From Apiosordaria backusii (Eukaryota > Ascomycota > Sordariomycetes > Sordariales > Lasiosphaeriaceae), in NCBI GenBank assembly GCA_030549205.1, contig JAUKTV010000003.1:2666001-2730000 (forward strand): a DNA stretch of 64,000 nucleotides, written 5' to 3'. Position numbers and translations under genes: made by a program. The notes beneath the pieces are model-generated. The model was not told the DNA's origin and searched no databases. It saw only the letters and a list, made by a program, of their open reading frames with translations. Numbering within the stretch: the first letter of the stretch is position 1; every line of letters begins with the position of its first letter. This document shows positions 22,165 to 33,985 of the stretch, in pieces.

Positions 22165-23909
22165 GAGAAGTGCCTGTGTGACAGGCACCGGAACGCAGGA
22201 CACAACCTAGTCCCGTGTTCGGTTGAGCGACGAATTGCAATGGTGACAGTAGGGGGCTAGAGAGAGCCTAGAGAAAAGAAGATGGAAAATGAGGGATGCG
22301 GTGTCCCCAGCCGTGTCCAGTATTTGTGGTCAGGTTGCACGAAAAGTAAAGAAGAAGTGGCCGGTTTGGGAAAACTGAACGGTTAGAATTGGTAGAGAAG
22401 CAAAGGGGCCCTAGCGAATAGAGCTGAGAAAAGAGGTTGGAGGGAGATGGACAAGGCTTCGCTGGGCAGATTTTGTTTCGTTGTGTCCTCGCTCTCACCG
22501 ATGTACGTACAACAGTGGTCAGCTAGAGACAGGCTAGAGAAGCCCCCTGGCAATGTTTTTCGAAGGGGCACACAGCCTAGCCAGTGTCACCAATCCAATC
22601 GACGCCGTGATTTAGCATGCTGCGCAAGGGGGCTTGGTCGTAGGGCGCTGTTGATAGACCTGGGGGACAAATGAGAAGCGTGGGAGCGTAGCTGGGGTGT
22701 GTGCCGGAACCTATTGAAGTGCCGGGTGAATAGGTGTCGACCCTGAAATCGGACTCTCAGAGTGCGTGAGAAGTACTGCGCAGTGCCGTCTTAGAATCTG
22801 ACTGTCTTCTCGAAAGGAACGGGCCGGGCACAGCCTAAGACTGTCGCCCTGTGGCACGCCCCGCACTGGGGATGCGTGGCAGCGGCACTTGAAGCCTTTC
22901 ATGGGTGCCTGACAGTGGGGTCCATCTGACACCGACCACTGACCGATGTCCTGATGTGGAAGTCGCCGTCGATTTGGAAGTTTGGAACACGCTGTAGTCA
23001 ACAGTCACACACACGTGGAAAACAAGAAGCTCTGTGAATCATAAACTTTAAATTGAGCCCATCCCCGGAATCGGTGGGCGCGCCTTCCTTCGGTGACGAC
23101 GACGACAGCGATATCTTCAGGGTTAGGGTGCGAGATACCTTAGCATCGACTTACACGGGGCTCTGCTCGCTGCCGAAGTGCACACCGAGAAGGCAGCTGA
23201 CCTGAAAACCGACAGATAATCACGTATGCTCTCTTTCCAGGGTACGTTCCTGACGAGTGCTAGTCACACTGCGGAAAGTGCTTGACTATCGGCTTCCCCG
23301 TCCTTGCTGATCGTGTTGTTGTGTGGCCGATTGCCTGGAAGAGTTGAGGCTTCAAACATCATGGCTCTGAGCGCCCTTTTCCGCAAGAAAATGACAAATT
23401 CCTTGAACATTAACCGGCCTGATACAGACGTGGATCTCTCGAGGCTGTCCAGCGCAGGCAGGCGTTTCCACGTAGCTAAAGAACGCCACTTTCGGATGAT
23501 GGCGCTCGTGTGTATGCTCCTACTCCGATAACAGTCAGTAATAACAGATGGCGAGTCCGCCGAGAAGGGATACGAGCTTTCCAGGGCTTATGTTATGATG
23601 TGTAAGAATGTTGTGAAAGAAGTGAGGTTGTCTTTGATGTCTTGGTCGTTGCATCTTGCACAGTGTATTTTGGGTTGGTGGCGCTCGCAGAGTTCCAGTC
23701 TGGTGGGTTCTGCCCTGGCAGGCCTTCCGTTTTCTCATTGCTAGCCGAGCTGGCCTGAAACATGGCGTTTGAGGAGAATTTCATGCCATCATGGTCTTGA
23801 GCATGTGAACCACAGCAAGATTGGGTAGTGGTTGTATCCGTAAAGTGCTTTTTATCTAAATACTATCAATTTAGAAACCGACTAAAATTACTATCAAAAG
23901 GAACTAGCC
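22165..23909. other. Intergenic between kinase gene and tRNA-Lys
   Basis: Only short frames without motifs are present. The first ~250 bases are the likely promoter of the divergent kinase gene. Nothing else is supported. Confidence 0.5.
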
Positions 23910-24003
23910 GCCCGGCTAGCTCAATCGGTAGAGCGTGAGACTCTTAAAAAGAGAGGAGTACTCCGAAATCTCAAGGTTGTGGGTTCGACCCCCACGTCGG
24001 GCT
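23910..24003 (+). tRNA. tRNA-Lys(CUU) with a 21-nt intron
   Basis: The cloverleaf is complete. The acceptor pairs GCCCGGC with GTCGGGC (one G-T pair). The D-arm begins TAGCTCAATCGG. Anticodon stem TGAGA/TCTCA carries loop CTCTTAA, giving anticodon CTT. The T-arm is GTGGG TTCGACC CCCAC. The intron (23947-23967) sits one base after the anticodon, the standard position for nuclear pre-tRNA introns. Box A (TAGCTCAATCGG) and box B (GGTTCGACCCC) act as internal promoter. A run of five T at 24026-24030, 22 bases after the gene, fits a Pol III terminator. Confidence 0.97.
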
Positions 24004-25887
24004 CAATTCCCGTCTTCGACGATTCTTTTTGCATTTATTTTTCAATCCTCCACCCTTTTCGGTTGTATTCTACTTTCAACACTGGCCCAACTGAGATGTC
24101 TTCTTTTGCTTCTTGTTCTTGCCCACCATACACCGACACCAAGTTCCTGAATATGACGTCAAACCTACAAATCTGCGAAACCCCAACACATATTATTTCT
24201 CCTTTTAGGGCTTCCTGTCTCACAGAATGAGGTTCGGAGATATCCGCCCAATGCAGTGCTCAAATACACAACCTTGCATTTACAGTCTCATTAATGACAA
24301 GCGACGGTTCTCTCACTACTCCATATCCTCTATTACACCATAGACACCTTCTAAACTTGGAAGTCGGACTGTTAGTTCGATGACATAAACTCCACAATAA
24401 CGTTGACGATCGTTGAGCCAGGTGACCTTTTCGTGCTTCCTGCGGAACCGAAGATCGAGATCCTAGATGAGCACGCGTGGCACACTGCCACAAATTTGAC
24501 ATTGACAACATCGTACAGAAGCAGTCACACAGCAAGGAGAATGAAGACTGCGAAGTCTGCGAAGTCTCTGTCATCATTGATGTTGATCAAACCCGCAATC
24601 CGTGGAGTTGGCTTCAGTAACGGCAACCGGGTGTGCCGAAGGCAACAAGAAAGAAAGATTGAGTCCAGCGAGTGCTCCGAGTTAACGCCCTGGATTCTCC
24701 GATCTTTATTATTTCGCTCTACTTGCTCGGATTTAACTTTCTGGCCTGCAATTGCAGGAAACGCCTAGCGCTTCTTTCAACGATGCGCCATGGTGCTTTA
24801 GTTGGACTGCATGTTTTCGATCGACAAGGTCTGGACAACGGCAGGACCGGACATGCTTTTGGTGAACTGTAGTTGGGACTGGACGAACGGCGGGTCAAGG
24901 GAGAAACCTCCAACCGCGAGAGAAGCTTTCTGATGTGCGTCCGGGCGGAGATTGTGTCCGATATGCTCTGCAGACGGGAATCAGACGGGCCGGAGGAGAG
25001 GAGAGGCAGGTCGAGACTCGGGCCATTTCGTATCGCCCGGCTCTGCATTGTGCATAGCTTCACAGCTTCATCAGTGAAGATGCATCTCATGGGGGCAGCT
25101 CTCGCCGTCTTTTTCGCTTCCCAGGGCCGACCAGGATCCCCAGTGAGGAGGGGTCAACCCCGCAAAGTTGTTCCACCAATGGTCTAGCCCTTTGCCGACC
25201 CCTGTGAGATGCTCACATGCTTTGCAGAATGCACAGGACGCACATGGGAAAAGCGCGACGACATTCGTCCGTCCAAGGAGAAGAAAAAATGTGAGCCGAA
25301 ACGAACATTGCGCATTGCATTGCGTAGCAACCGTTCAGAAGACCGCCCTAAACGCCGTAACGGGAATTAAAAGCTACCAGGTCTACACAACACACCCCCG
25401 GGCAATGTGGAAGCAACAAGTTTCGCGGGCACGGGCTCATACCTCTAGAGTTCACATTGGCCCAGTCCCAGTCGGCCCCCGTCGAGGAATTGCTACTACA
25501 AACAGATGGCGTGGTAGCAACAGCAACAAAGCCAATCGACTTCCTGGCGCTGCTACTGTTACCATTGGGGGGCTGGCCGCCTACTCCCGCGCTCGGCTTA
25601 AACAGAGTCGCTTTGAGAATAGCTAGGGCCAGGCCTTAGATGACGTACCCCTCCTGGTCTGTCAGCCTGCCCGCATGCCGTCTCTCCAACCCCGCGCCGG
25701 CTCTCCTTTATCAGTCCCAGTACCACCCCCTACAGTGTCCCGCCCGGTACCACATTCATATCCTATTCATCCGCCATATCCAGTTATTATCCTCCCTCGA
25801 CTCAATTATCAGAAGCAGAAACACTCTCGCCCTTTCCATTCCACTGCCTGGTCGCCCCAGAAGACGAAGACATCAAAGACACACATC
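24004..25887. other. Intergenic: promoter region of glycerol kinase
   Basis: No gene is supported apart from the tRNA terminator at its start. The ~250 bases before the glycerol kinase ATG are pyrimidine-rich. Short frames here lack motifs. Confidence 0.5.
24026..24030 (+). terminator. Likely Pol III terminator of tRNA-Lys
   Basis: A T5 run follows the mature tRNA end by 22 bases, with another longer T-rich stretch at 24037-24042. RNA polymerase III stops at such runs. Confidence 0.6.
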
Positions 25888-27866
25888 ATGGGCGACCTTG
25901 GCACCTTCAACCCCATCCGTATCGAGGAGAGCATGGTGATAGACATACCCACGCTGAACCTGGACTCCTTGAAGAAGCCCGAAGCAACTGTCACCCCTCT
26001 GTACCACGACCACATTCCCACCCTCGAGACGCCCAACCAACATCCCCATCATACTAAACACCTGCCGCGGGGCATTGACGAGACACCTGAGGAACAGAGG
26101 CGTCACTGGTTCGTGGGCAGCATCGATCAAGGGACAACGTCGTCTCGCTTCCTAATATTCAATGGCGAAGGCGAGCCCGTTGCTAGTCATCAACTTGAGT
26201 TTGAGAACTTGTATCCAAAATCTGGGTATGTTTGTGACATTCCCCAAAGTACACGCGCATGTAGAGCCGCCACCAGACCCGCATCCCGTTGCTTCGTCTC
26301 CGCTTCCCTACCTCATCCGCCTCCACCTCCGCATGTGTCGCTCCGTTGCGGAGACCTTTGCTGACACAGTATTGATCTACAGGTGGCACGAGCACGAACC
26401 GTTGGAGCTGCTCGCCTCCGTCGAAGAATGCATTGATGAGGCGATGCGCAAGTTTGTCGATCTGGGGTACCGAAAATCAGACATTCGATCCATTGGCATC
26501 ACCAACCAAAGAGAGACGACAGTAGTATGGGACAACACAACCGGCGAACCCCTGTATAATGCCATCGTCTGGCCTGATACCAGAACCAAGGACCTTGTGA
26601 GGGAACTCAAGTCCCGTGACCAAGCAGACACTCTGACCGACCTTTGTGGTCTGCCATTATCCACATACCCAAGCAGTGTCAAGCTCATGTGGCTGATCGA
26701 AAACGTTGATGCCGTAAACCAAGCCTACGAGGAAGGCCGTCTCGCCTTTGGAACAGTCGATTCATGGCTGATATACAAGCTCAACGGCGGTGCCGAAGCG
26801 GACAAGCCCGTCCACGTTACCGACAGCACGAATGCCAGCAGAACCATGTTCATGAACCTGCACACTCTTCAATATGACGACAAACTACTTGGATTCTTTG
26901 GCATTGACAGAAATAAGATCCACCTCCCCAAGATTGTCCCATCGTCAGATCCATGCTGCTTTGGAAAAGTTGCCAAGGGCGCCCTGTCAGGTGTACGCAT
27001 TGCCGGGTGCTTGGGAGACCAGTCTAGCGCGTTGGTCGGCCAGTGCGGTTTCAGTCCGGGTCAAGCCAAAAACACGTACGGCACCGGGTGTTTCTTGCTC
27101 TACAACGTTGGCACAAAACCGGTCATCTCCAAATATGGTCTTTTGGCAACGGTCGCCTATGACTTTGGCGGCGGCCGCAAACCCGTCTACGCTTTGGAGG
27201 GGAGCATAGCCGTCGCTGGGTCCGGTGTCAAATTCCTCATGAACAATTTGGGATTCGTAGACAAGTCGAGCGCGGTTACTGAGCTGGCTGAATCAGTTGA
27301 GGACAATGGTGGTGTGGTTTTTGTTACTGCTTTCAGTGGCCTTTTTGCCCCTTATTGGATTGATGATGCCAAGGGTACACTTTGTGAGTATACCTCTTTC
27401 CCCTGAATTTCTCAGTGATTGCTAACAGTCTTTAGTCGGTATCACTCAACACACCCAAAAAGGCCACATTGCTCGCGCCACACTGGAAGCCACTTGCTAC
27501 CAGACCAAAGCCATTTTGGACGCCATGGAGAAGGACTCTAACGCCAAGCTCGAGTCTCTTGCCGTTGATGGCGGGCTGTCAAACTCGGATCTTTGCATGC
27601 AGACGCAAGCGGATATTACGGGCATCCCTGTTGACCGGCCCGCCATGAGGGAGACTACTGCCTTGGGGGCAGCTATTGCGGCTGGACTGGCAACCGGTGT
27701 GTGGAAGGAGTTGAATGACCTGAAGGAGGTGAACCAGACTGGGAGGAAGGTGTTCAAGCCAAAGATGGAGAGGAAAAAAGCGGCGAAGCTGTTCAAGAAG
27801 TGGGAGCAAGCTGTGGAGATGAGTAGGGGGTGGGTTAATGAAGTTTCTGATGGGGAAGAGGAGTAA
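25888..27866 (+). CDS. Glycerol kinase
   Basis: It phosphorylates glycerol with ATP to sn-glycerol-3-phosphate, the entry step of glycerol use. It is a FGGY-family kinase and the yeast counterpart is GUT1. Exons are 25888-26225, 26383-27383 and 27436-27866 (introns GTATGT...CAG and GTGAGT...GCTAAC...TAG), giving 589 residues. Visible motifs are the phosphate loop SIDQGTTSSRF, ITNQRETTVVWD, the GTVDSWLIYKL segment, GDQSSALVGQ and NTYGTGCFLLYN, and near the C-terminus LAVDGGLSNSD with the ATP-site ALGAAIAAGLA. A ~75-residue N-terminal extension precedes the catalytic core, longer than bacterial GlpK; its role is unknown. The acidic C-terminus ends SDGEEE. Confidence 0.97.
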
Positions 27867-28554
27867 GTCAGAGGATATGATGCATAATGAGGTGTTTTGG
27901 AGGGGTTGGGGGTTGGCGGTTGGCGGTTGGAGAAATTTTTTACATTCGCATTGGGCAGTTTTTCGGTTGGTGAATCAAGCGGCATAGCATCATGGCTTGT
28001 GCAGGTTTGGTTGGAATTTTGTGTGTGTTATGGCAAGGAAGGGAAGGAGAGGGGATATTGATCACGATCATTTGGATACCCTTGGTTTTGTTGACTTGCT
28101 GGGGTGGCTGTCGCGTCTCTTAAATAGAGAGGACGTGTGTATTTTAATGGGGCGGGGAGGGGTGTTTTGTACACATACCTGGTGGGAATGGGGATGGAAT
28201 GAACGGGGAGTTTGAGAGATAGTTTTAATGAATATCACTTCATAATCCAAAGGACTCTTGATTTCGATGTCCGGCGGTTCTCGGCGAAGGACTAGAAGAA
28301 GCCCCTAATCTAGCAAGGCTCCGTGTACATTCGCGAGCTGTCACGTTCTCCTCAAGGCATGGCGCCTGCCTTGGGTAGGAAAGTTTCAAGAAGCCACAAC
28401 TCCACAATATTAGATTCCCAATCAAGCCATTTGTGTGCCAGAAAGTTTAATCTTCTCACACGCCCTTAAAAGCTTTTCAGAATTGACAGGTTCTTCGTTT
28501 TGAATTTGCAATCTTGGCTAACCTGCTTTCTCTCTAGACCGACGATTGTCTCCA
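27867..28554. other. Intergenic
   Basis: This is the 3' flank of glycerol kinase and the 5' flank of the ankyrin gene. A short G/T-rich repeat (GGTTGGCGGTTGG) occurs near 27906. No gene was seen. Confidence 0.6.
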
Positions 28555-30519
28555 ATGTCGTCCTCTAACGGTCAGTCTCTACGTTCTGACGCAGAATGTA
28601 CGAGCTCGAGATTGACATCTTCTCTGGCCCATCCACCCGCCACGATCCATGGCCCGCTACCACCCCCGCCGACATCAGAAGCGGCATCAATGTCGGTCGA
28701 TATTGCCCTCGAGATATCGTCACACTTCACCACCGCCCATGAGCACCACAAATTTGCGTTACTGAGTCGCGGATTCCATAAACTCTTGAATAAGAAGCTC
28801 TACCAATTCAACGTTACCAAGCAACGGTCTTCTGCTGCTGAGTGGGCCTGCAGAAACGGACGAGCTGGCACTCTACGGCAGCTGAAGGAACAAGGGGCAA
28901 AGTTTGATGACTATTTGATCCATACAGCGCTCGAAGCTCGCGGAGATGGACAAATTCCTGTCCTTTCCTTCTTGCTAGAGAACGGAGTCGACGTGAACTA
29001 TGAGGTTTAGTACTGCAAACCATACTTTGAGCGTGACTTCAGACGGTGGTGGCAGCACGAATGTTCTGCCTCCGTGTGCACGATGATGGCAAACGCCGAG
29101 ATGCAGTTCTGGTGTGATGACGAGCGTAAGTGGACGCCGCTCTCATTAGCCATTAGGCGAGGACACACGGAGGCGGCAATATGGCTCATAGAACATGGCG
29201 CATCCCTTCGAAACTGTTGCCCAGATGCTCGAAACAAACTTCCAGCCTTGCATCTGGCCGTTTATAAAGGAAATCAGGCCCTTGTACGATACATCGTTCG
29301 ACGCGGTCTCGAGGATGTCAACAGTTGGGGTCAGGAATGCGGGACACCATTGCATTACGCCCTATATTGCGAAACCGACCGACACGCAATGATTCAACTG
29401 CTGCTCGAACTCGGCGCCGACAACCAGTCCACAATTGGTCCCTCGTCACCAATAACCTACGCTGCCCACCACGGGAAGTTTGCAGAAGCGTCTCAGCTTC
29501 TCGATGCTCGTACAGATTTCGCATTCGAAGGCCCCCAGGAACCGTACCGAGGACCCGGTGAGCGTTACGAACTGGATCGTCACAAGGCACTCTACATTTG
29601 CGGTGTTGTGGAAGCTCATCACAAGTATCTACCTGTCGAATTGTTATATCGCTTGCCAGCACGGTTGTCCGAGAAGCAGGCGTTATTCACTCGGCTTACC
29701 AAGTTGCTCTCCCTAAAACCCGGATGGGGGGATGAGGTGATTAGGGGCGCAGTGAATAGTTGGCCCTGGATGTCGACTGCAATCCTAGGTCATATACTCG
29801 AGAACCTTTCGTCTGAGAAGAAAAGTTTAAAGGACTATTATTACCAGCGTGATTATCAGTGTTTGCCGGGCATTGAGATGGGATTGTGCTTTGAAGAACT
29901 CTTGGACGCACACAATCGCATATGGGATGCTACCAGATTCTACGATAGACATAACTTTTCGGAAATGCCTCTATGTAGTACTCGACGAACAAAAGCAGCA
30001 GCAACAACTGCAACAGCAGCAACATCGACAGTGACAGAATCACGAGACACAGGAAGAAGGCGAATCGATGATGAAGGGGACGTGGCCTTGTTTAATGCAA
30101 TGAACCAAAACTTTGGAGACATTGTCAAGGTTCTTCTCGACTATGGCGACGGAATCAAGCTGGATATTCCAATCCGAAGAACGCAAGCGACCTTACTAAC
30201 GTGCGCAGTGGACCGCCGCGAGAAGTTCGGCGGGTTCTGCATGGATGTTGTGCTGGTAGAGGCAACGAGAAAGAATTGGTCCGGAAGGAAAAAGAAAGCA
30301 CTGGGGGAAGCTTTGTTTTGTGCTTTGCAGAGCAACGACGCCGAAGCTGCAAGGGTGCTCGTCAGACATGGAGCGGTGGCGGACATACCTAATCATCCGA
30401 CGGAGAAATGGGTCCAGTGTCACACCGGTCTGGACCTGAAATCATGGAGAATATACGGACAGGGTATCCGTCGATTGTACGAGAGGGTGAAGAAAGAGGT
30501 GGAAGCAGGAGTGGTGTAG
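28555..30519 (+). CDS. Ankyrin-repeat protein with an F-box-like N-terminus; exon junction uncertain
   Basis: The first block (28555-29004 or slightly less) encodes ~150 residues with an F-box-like segment (IALEISSHF...ALLSRGFHKLLNKKLY) and a first ankyrin-like repeat ending LLENGVDVN. An in-frame TAG at 29008 interrupts it. The second block, in the same frame, resumes with ankyrin repeats (WTPLSLAIRRGHTEAAIWLIEHGA; LPALHLAVYKGNQALVRYIVRRG; GTPLHYALYCE). An intron whose length is a multiple of three explains this best: donor GTTTAG (29005) or GTGAAC (28993), acceptor CAG at 29106. All these keep frame 0 and join two ankyrin units. The alternative is a nonsense-mutated pseudogene. Ankyrin proteins of this type bind other proteins; no partner can be named. 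Confidence 0.65.
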
Positions 30520-31903
30520 TTTTTGTTGGAGTTTTCGTGATTCAACAACCTCTCAGAGATTGGGTGGGCTCAGGGTGGACGGATAGGTATTTAGGCCTGA
30601 CAGCTTCGCGATACCTGGTAAAAGTGGTAATTCTGCTGTTTATATGTTTCATATATTTTGATTGGGTACTAGAAAGAGAGACTATACTCAAACGTTGTTT
30701 TCATGTTTCCAAGAGGCAGTTTCATCCGAAAACCTGTATGAGATATCTATGGGAGCAGCTGGACATATATTCCATCTGAACGTGATCAAGATACTGTTAG
30801 AACCTGTCATTGACTCGGAGATGTCTTTTTCTTCCAGGTTTGGAAAGGACTCTATAAACAAGTACCTAAGCAGGGACGTCAAGTCCTGGCGCTGTTAATA
30901 TCTATGCTAACTGTTGGGTTTAATCTTCCCCGTGACCCTCCCTTATGGTGTTACGACAGCTTCTGAGGAAACCATAACTGCTGCCCCTATGTGAGATCCG
31001 TTCTTCTTCATGTACTTGCACAAATCCACTCGACATGATCCAAGACCTCCCCTTAAAGAAAGGTTCAGCATTAAACGTCATTCTTCCACACCACTTGCTT
31101 CTTCTCCCAAGCACACTCTGAATTGCTATTCGTCCTTCCAACAGGGGGCCTCCAGACTAGGTAGGTAGGTCCAAACCAAGAGATAGATAGGTAATAGCTA
31201 CTTCTCATGAAAACGACTGTGTCAAGTGGTGGGTGGGCCCTCGCGAAACGAAATCAGCTGAGATGAATGACTGACTTGACTCCCATCGGACACACATACC
31301 CGCAAGTTGAAGAGACTAAAAAAAACTCTCAAATCTGGGAGAGAAGAGGGTGTCGCAGGTCATCTGGCTTTCAAGACGGGATCTGCCCCCAGAAATTTCT
31401 TGGCATTTCGCCCGCCCCCCCTTTCGCCCGCCCCCTTTTTGATATTTGTTTACTTTCCCTTTCAAGCCGCCCCCCCACACAAATAGTAATTGCACAGCAA
31501 CAACGACCAACAACATCAATATTCACCAAAGATGGGTAAGTACATATCCAGGACTTATTCAATTTTTCTACTTTTCGAAACAGTCTCATACTGCAATAGG
31601 GGGGTATCTAACTCAATTCTTTTTTTCCTTTCATCCTCTCCATCCCAACAATCCCACTTTCCACACAAACCAAACTGTGCATGCCAAAAAAAGGTGGGTA
31701 TTTTACAGTACACTACTACACATACCAGACATACACACGTGCACACCTACACAATAGTCCATCCTGACATCCCCATTGGTGTGGGCCACCATCGTCTCGT
31801 CTTGATCCATCACAAAAAGACATCAGAATCATTCCCAGGAAAAAGGCGTAGCCCCAACAGTAGCACCAATAACACCCCTCCTCCCCCTCCACTTCACGAT
31901 CCT
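30520..31903. other. Intergenic with a promoter-like C-rich block
   Basis: A C-rich stretch (31405-31485), an A-rich leader and then ATGGGTAAGT at 31531 resemble the start of a short first exon, but no plausible second exon could be followed (see findings). TAGGTAGG motifs lie at 31160. The remainder shows nothing. Confidence 0.5.
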
Positions 31904-33985
31904 CTAGCGCGAAGAAGACGAATGCCCCAGTTTACTCATCCACTTCGACAGCCTCTCCCTCAACCTCCTCTTCTCCTTCCCGGGCGAATCCAAACCCGCA
32001 CCCAAATCCTTTTCCGTCACTGCCGCGCATTTATTGCTCCCCCTCTTCGAAGAAGCAAACAAACTCCTGCTCCTCTTCACCGTCACCCCGTGGGTCTCCC
32101 TATCTGGCGAGGAAACAACCTTGATGGTAATACTGCTGTTCCTATGCACGTTGTTCCCCTCTGCCTTGAGCGAAGGGCGAGTAGGAGCAGCGCCTGCCGA
32201 AATCGGTTGCGGGGCGGAGACTGATGGTTCGGGGTGGGAGTGTGTATGGGCTTGGGTTGAAATCTTTTTCGCGGCGGCCGAATTCATCTCCGCTACTTCG
32301 GCTACCGTAGCCTCCGAGGCCGAACTCGCCTGAAGTCGCCTCTGCATATAGGCCGCACCTGTGCTAGTAGCTCTCCGGGGGGCTGCTTTGGGGTTGTTTG
32401 TGGACATGTTGGATATGGGGGTGGATGATCGTGAAATCACCGGTGTGCCTGTTGGGGTTGCCGTTCGCTTGTTGTTGTCAGATTCCTCTATTAGACATTG
32501 CGCGGGCAGTGAGTTCCGCTTTGAGATCCCCATTACGAGATCCGCGCATTCGGATCGCTGCCCGGCATCGGAGGTGTTGGAGGCTCTGCTGCCCCAGGTA
32601 TTCCTGCGGCTGCGTCCAACACGTGTGGCTGTTGTTGATGGGGTGACTGCTGCGGATTCTGAACCACTGGTAGTGGGTGTGTGGGCTGGCGACCAGCCTG
32701 AACTGAGCGCCACCCAGAGAGCCGTCACCGAGATGAGGTTCTTGGTGGCTTCATCGACTTGATGAACTGGTCCGTCGGCTAGTTCATGGTTTAAAGAAGC
32801 TGGCATTCCGTGTCCAGAGTCACTTTCACCGTCTGTGGAAAAACACAAAGAAGATTGTTGAGATGGAGAGTTGGGAACAGTGCTGCTGCAGGTCGCATTT
32901 GAGAAAGAACGGCCTCGTTGATGCCGGGAGGGCTGGTACCGGCTGGATGACTTTGAAACAGAAGTATAGGAGTCGCGAATATCTAAAGAAGAAGGGGTAA
33001 GAGATGCCATAACCGGGTGCCTGCGAGTGAGGGGGTTGATCATGCTGAATGTGTAGCGGGTTTGTGGAGTCGTCGTGGATGATGGCGTTCCCGGCTCTAT
33101 GGCATGCGATTTTGTCGCCGCTTTATGCCTGCGAGCCCACCGAGCTGTGGCGGTGTGTCCCTGATCATCGGTGTGTACAAAGTCCCAAGAACCGTTCGGA
33201 AGTGGTCTGGCAACCCACACCGACCCATCATCCAATACGATCTCGGCCTCATCCGAATGGCGTAATGGGCTGTAGACGGCAACGAGTCTCCTTTTCTCGA
33301 GCGCGTCATCGCTTTCGCCTTCGGTGCTATCAGTTTCCTGATGATCGTCGTCCCTTCTCACCAGGACAATATCATCGTAAGCAAGGGAGTGCTTGACCCC
33401 AAAGATGCCCGGAAACCGCTTTGCGAGCCGGGGAGCTATTACCGGACCAGCAATTCGGGATGATGGAAACACTTCAAGCACAGGTCTTGACCGCCCGTCC
33501 TCCGAAACCAATTGAAGCTGAAGAAGCAGCCTCGGCAACACCTTTCGAACATACTTGGTCTTGTCGAGGAGCTTCGGCGTGGGATACCCAAGTCCATAAG
33601 TGGTGCTCTTACGCGGGACTCGATGGTGGCGTCGCTGCGGCGTAGACCGGGTTGCTAGTGTACCGGCATTCGAGTGCGTAGCATCACTAAGTTCGGAATC
33701 TGATGGCGGTTCTGGCATGGCGGGCGTTTGCGGAGGGGCGTCGTCCTGGTGGTCCTCGCGGAACCGCACAACGGGCGACAAGGCGCGGGGAATGAAGTCA
33801 GACGCCGGTCGTTGGCGCAGAATGGGGGCGGATGCGCCATCAACATTCACCCGTTGTTTTGGTGGGGCAAAGGCAGAACGTAATAAGGGGCTTCGTAGGT
33901 TGTGGGTGGCGGTTTGAGGTGTGGATGGTGAAGGGCGATTCGAATATTCATGGCCATGGAGGCTCGCGCCCGAGTGTAGAAACAT
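31904..33985 (-). CDS. Conserved fungal protein of unknown function
   Basis: Single exon, ATG at 33985, 693 residues. A globular-looking block at residues ~125-290 contains TKYVRKVLPRLLLQLQLV, FPGIFGVKHSLAYDDIVLV and an acidic DGSVWVARPLPNGSWDFV segment. A second short conserved-looking piece is YTFSMINPLTRRHPVMASL (~310-330). The rest is disordered and Ser/Thr rich. The C-terminus is strongly basic (KEKRRLRERLSKWMSKLG), compatible with an amphipathic or nucleic acid or membrane-binding helix. No signal peptide or transmembrane segment is seen. I do not recognise a named family. Confidence 0.8.
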   Translation of the reverse strand: MFLHSGASLHGHEYSNRPSPSTPQTATHNLRSPLLRSAFAPPKQRVNVDGASAPILRQRPASDFIPRALSPVVRFREDHQDDAPPQTPAMPEPPSDSELSDATHSNAGTLATRSTPQRRHHRVPRKSTTYGLGYPTPKLLDKTKYVRKVLPRLLLQLQLVSEDGRSRPVLEVFPSSRIAGPVIAPRLAKRFPGIFGVKHSLAYDDIVLVRRDDDHQETDSTEGESDDALEKRRLVAVYSPLRHSDEAEIVLDDGSVWVARPLPNGSWDFVHTDDQGHTATARWARRHKAATKSHAIEPGTPSSTTTPQTRYTFSMINPLTRRHPVMASLTPSSLDIRDSYTSVSKSSSRYQPSRHQRGRSFSNATCSSTVPNSPSQQSSLCFSTDGESDSGHGMPASLNHELADGPVHQVDEATKNLISVTALWVALSSGWSPAHTPTTSGSESAAVTPSTTATRVGRSRRNTWGSRASNTSDAGQRSECADLVMGISKRNSLPAQCLIEESDNNKRTATPTGTPVISRSSTPISNMSTNNPKAAPRRATSTGAAYMQRRLQASSASEATVAEVAEMNSAAAKKISTQAHTHSHPEPSVSAPQPISAGAAPTRPSLKAEGNNVHRNSSITIKVVSSPDRETHGVTVKRSRSLFASSKRGSNKCAAVTEKDLGAGLDSPGKEKRRLRERLSKWMSKLGHSSSSR

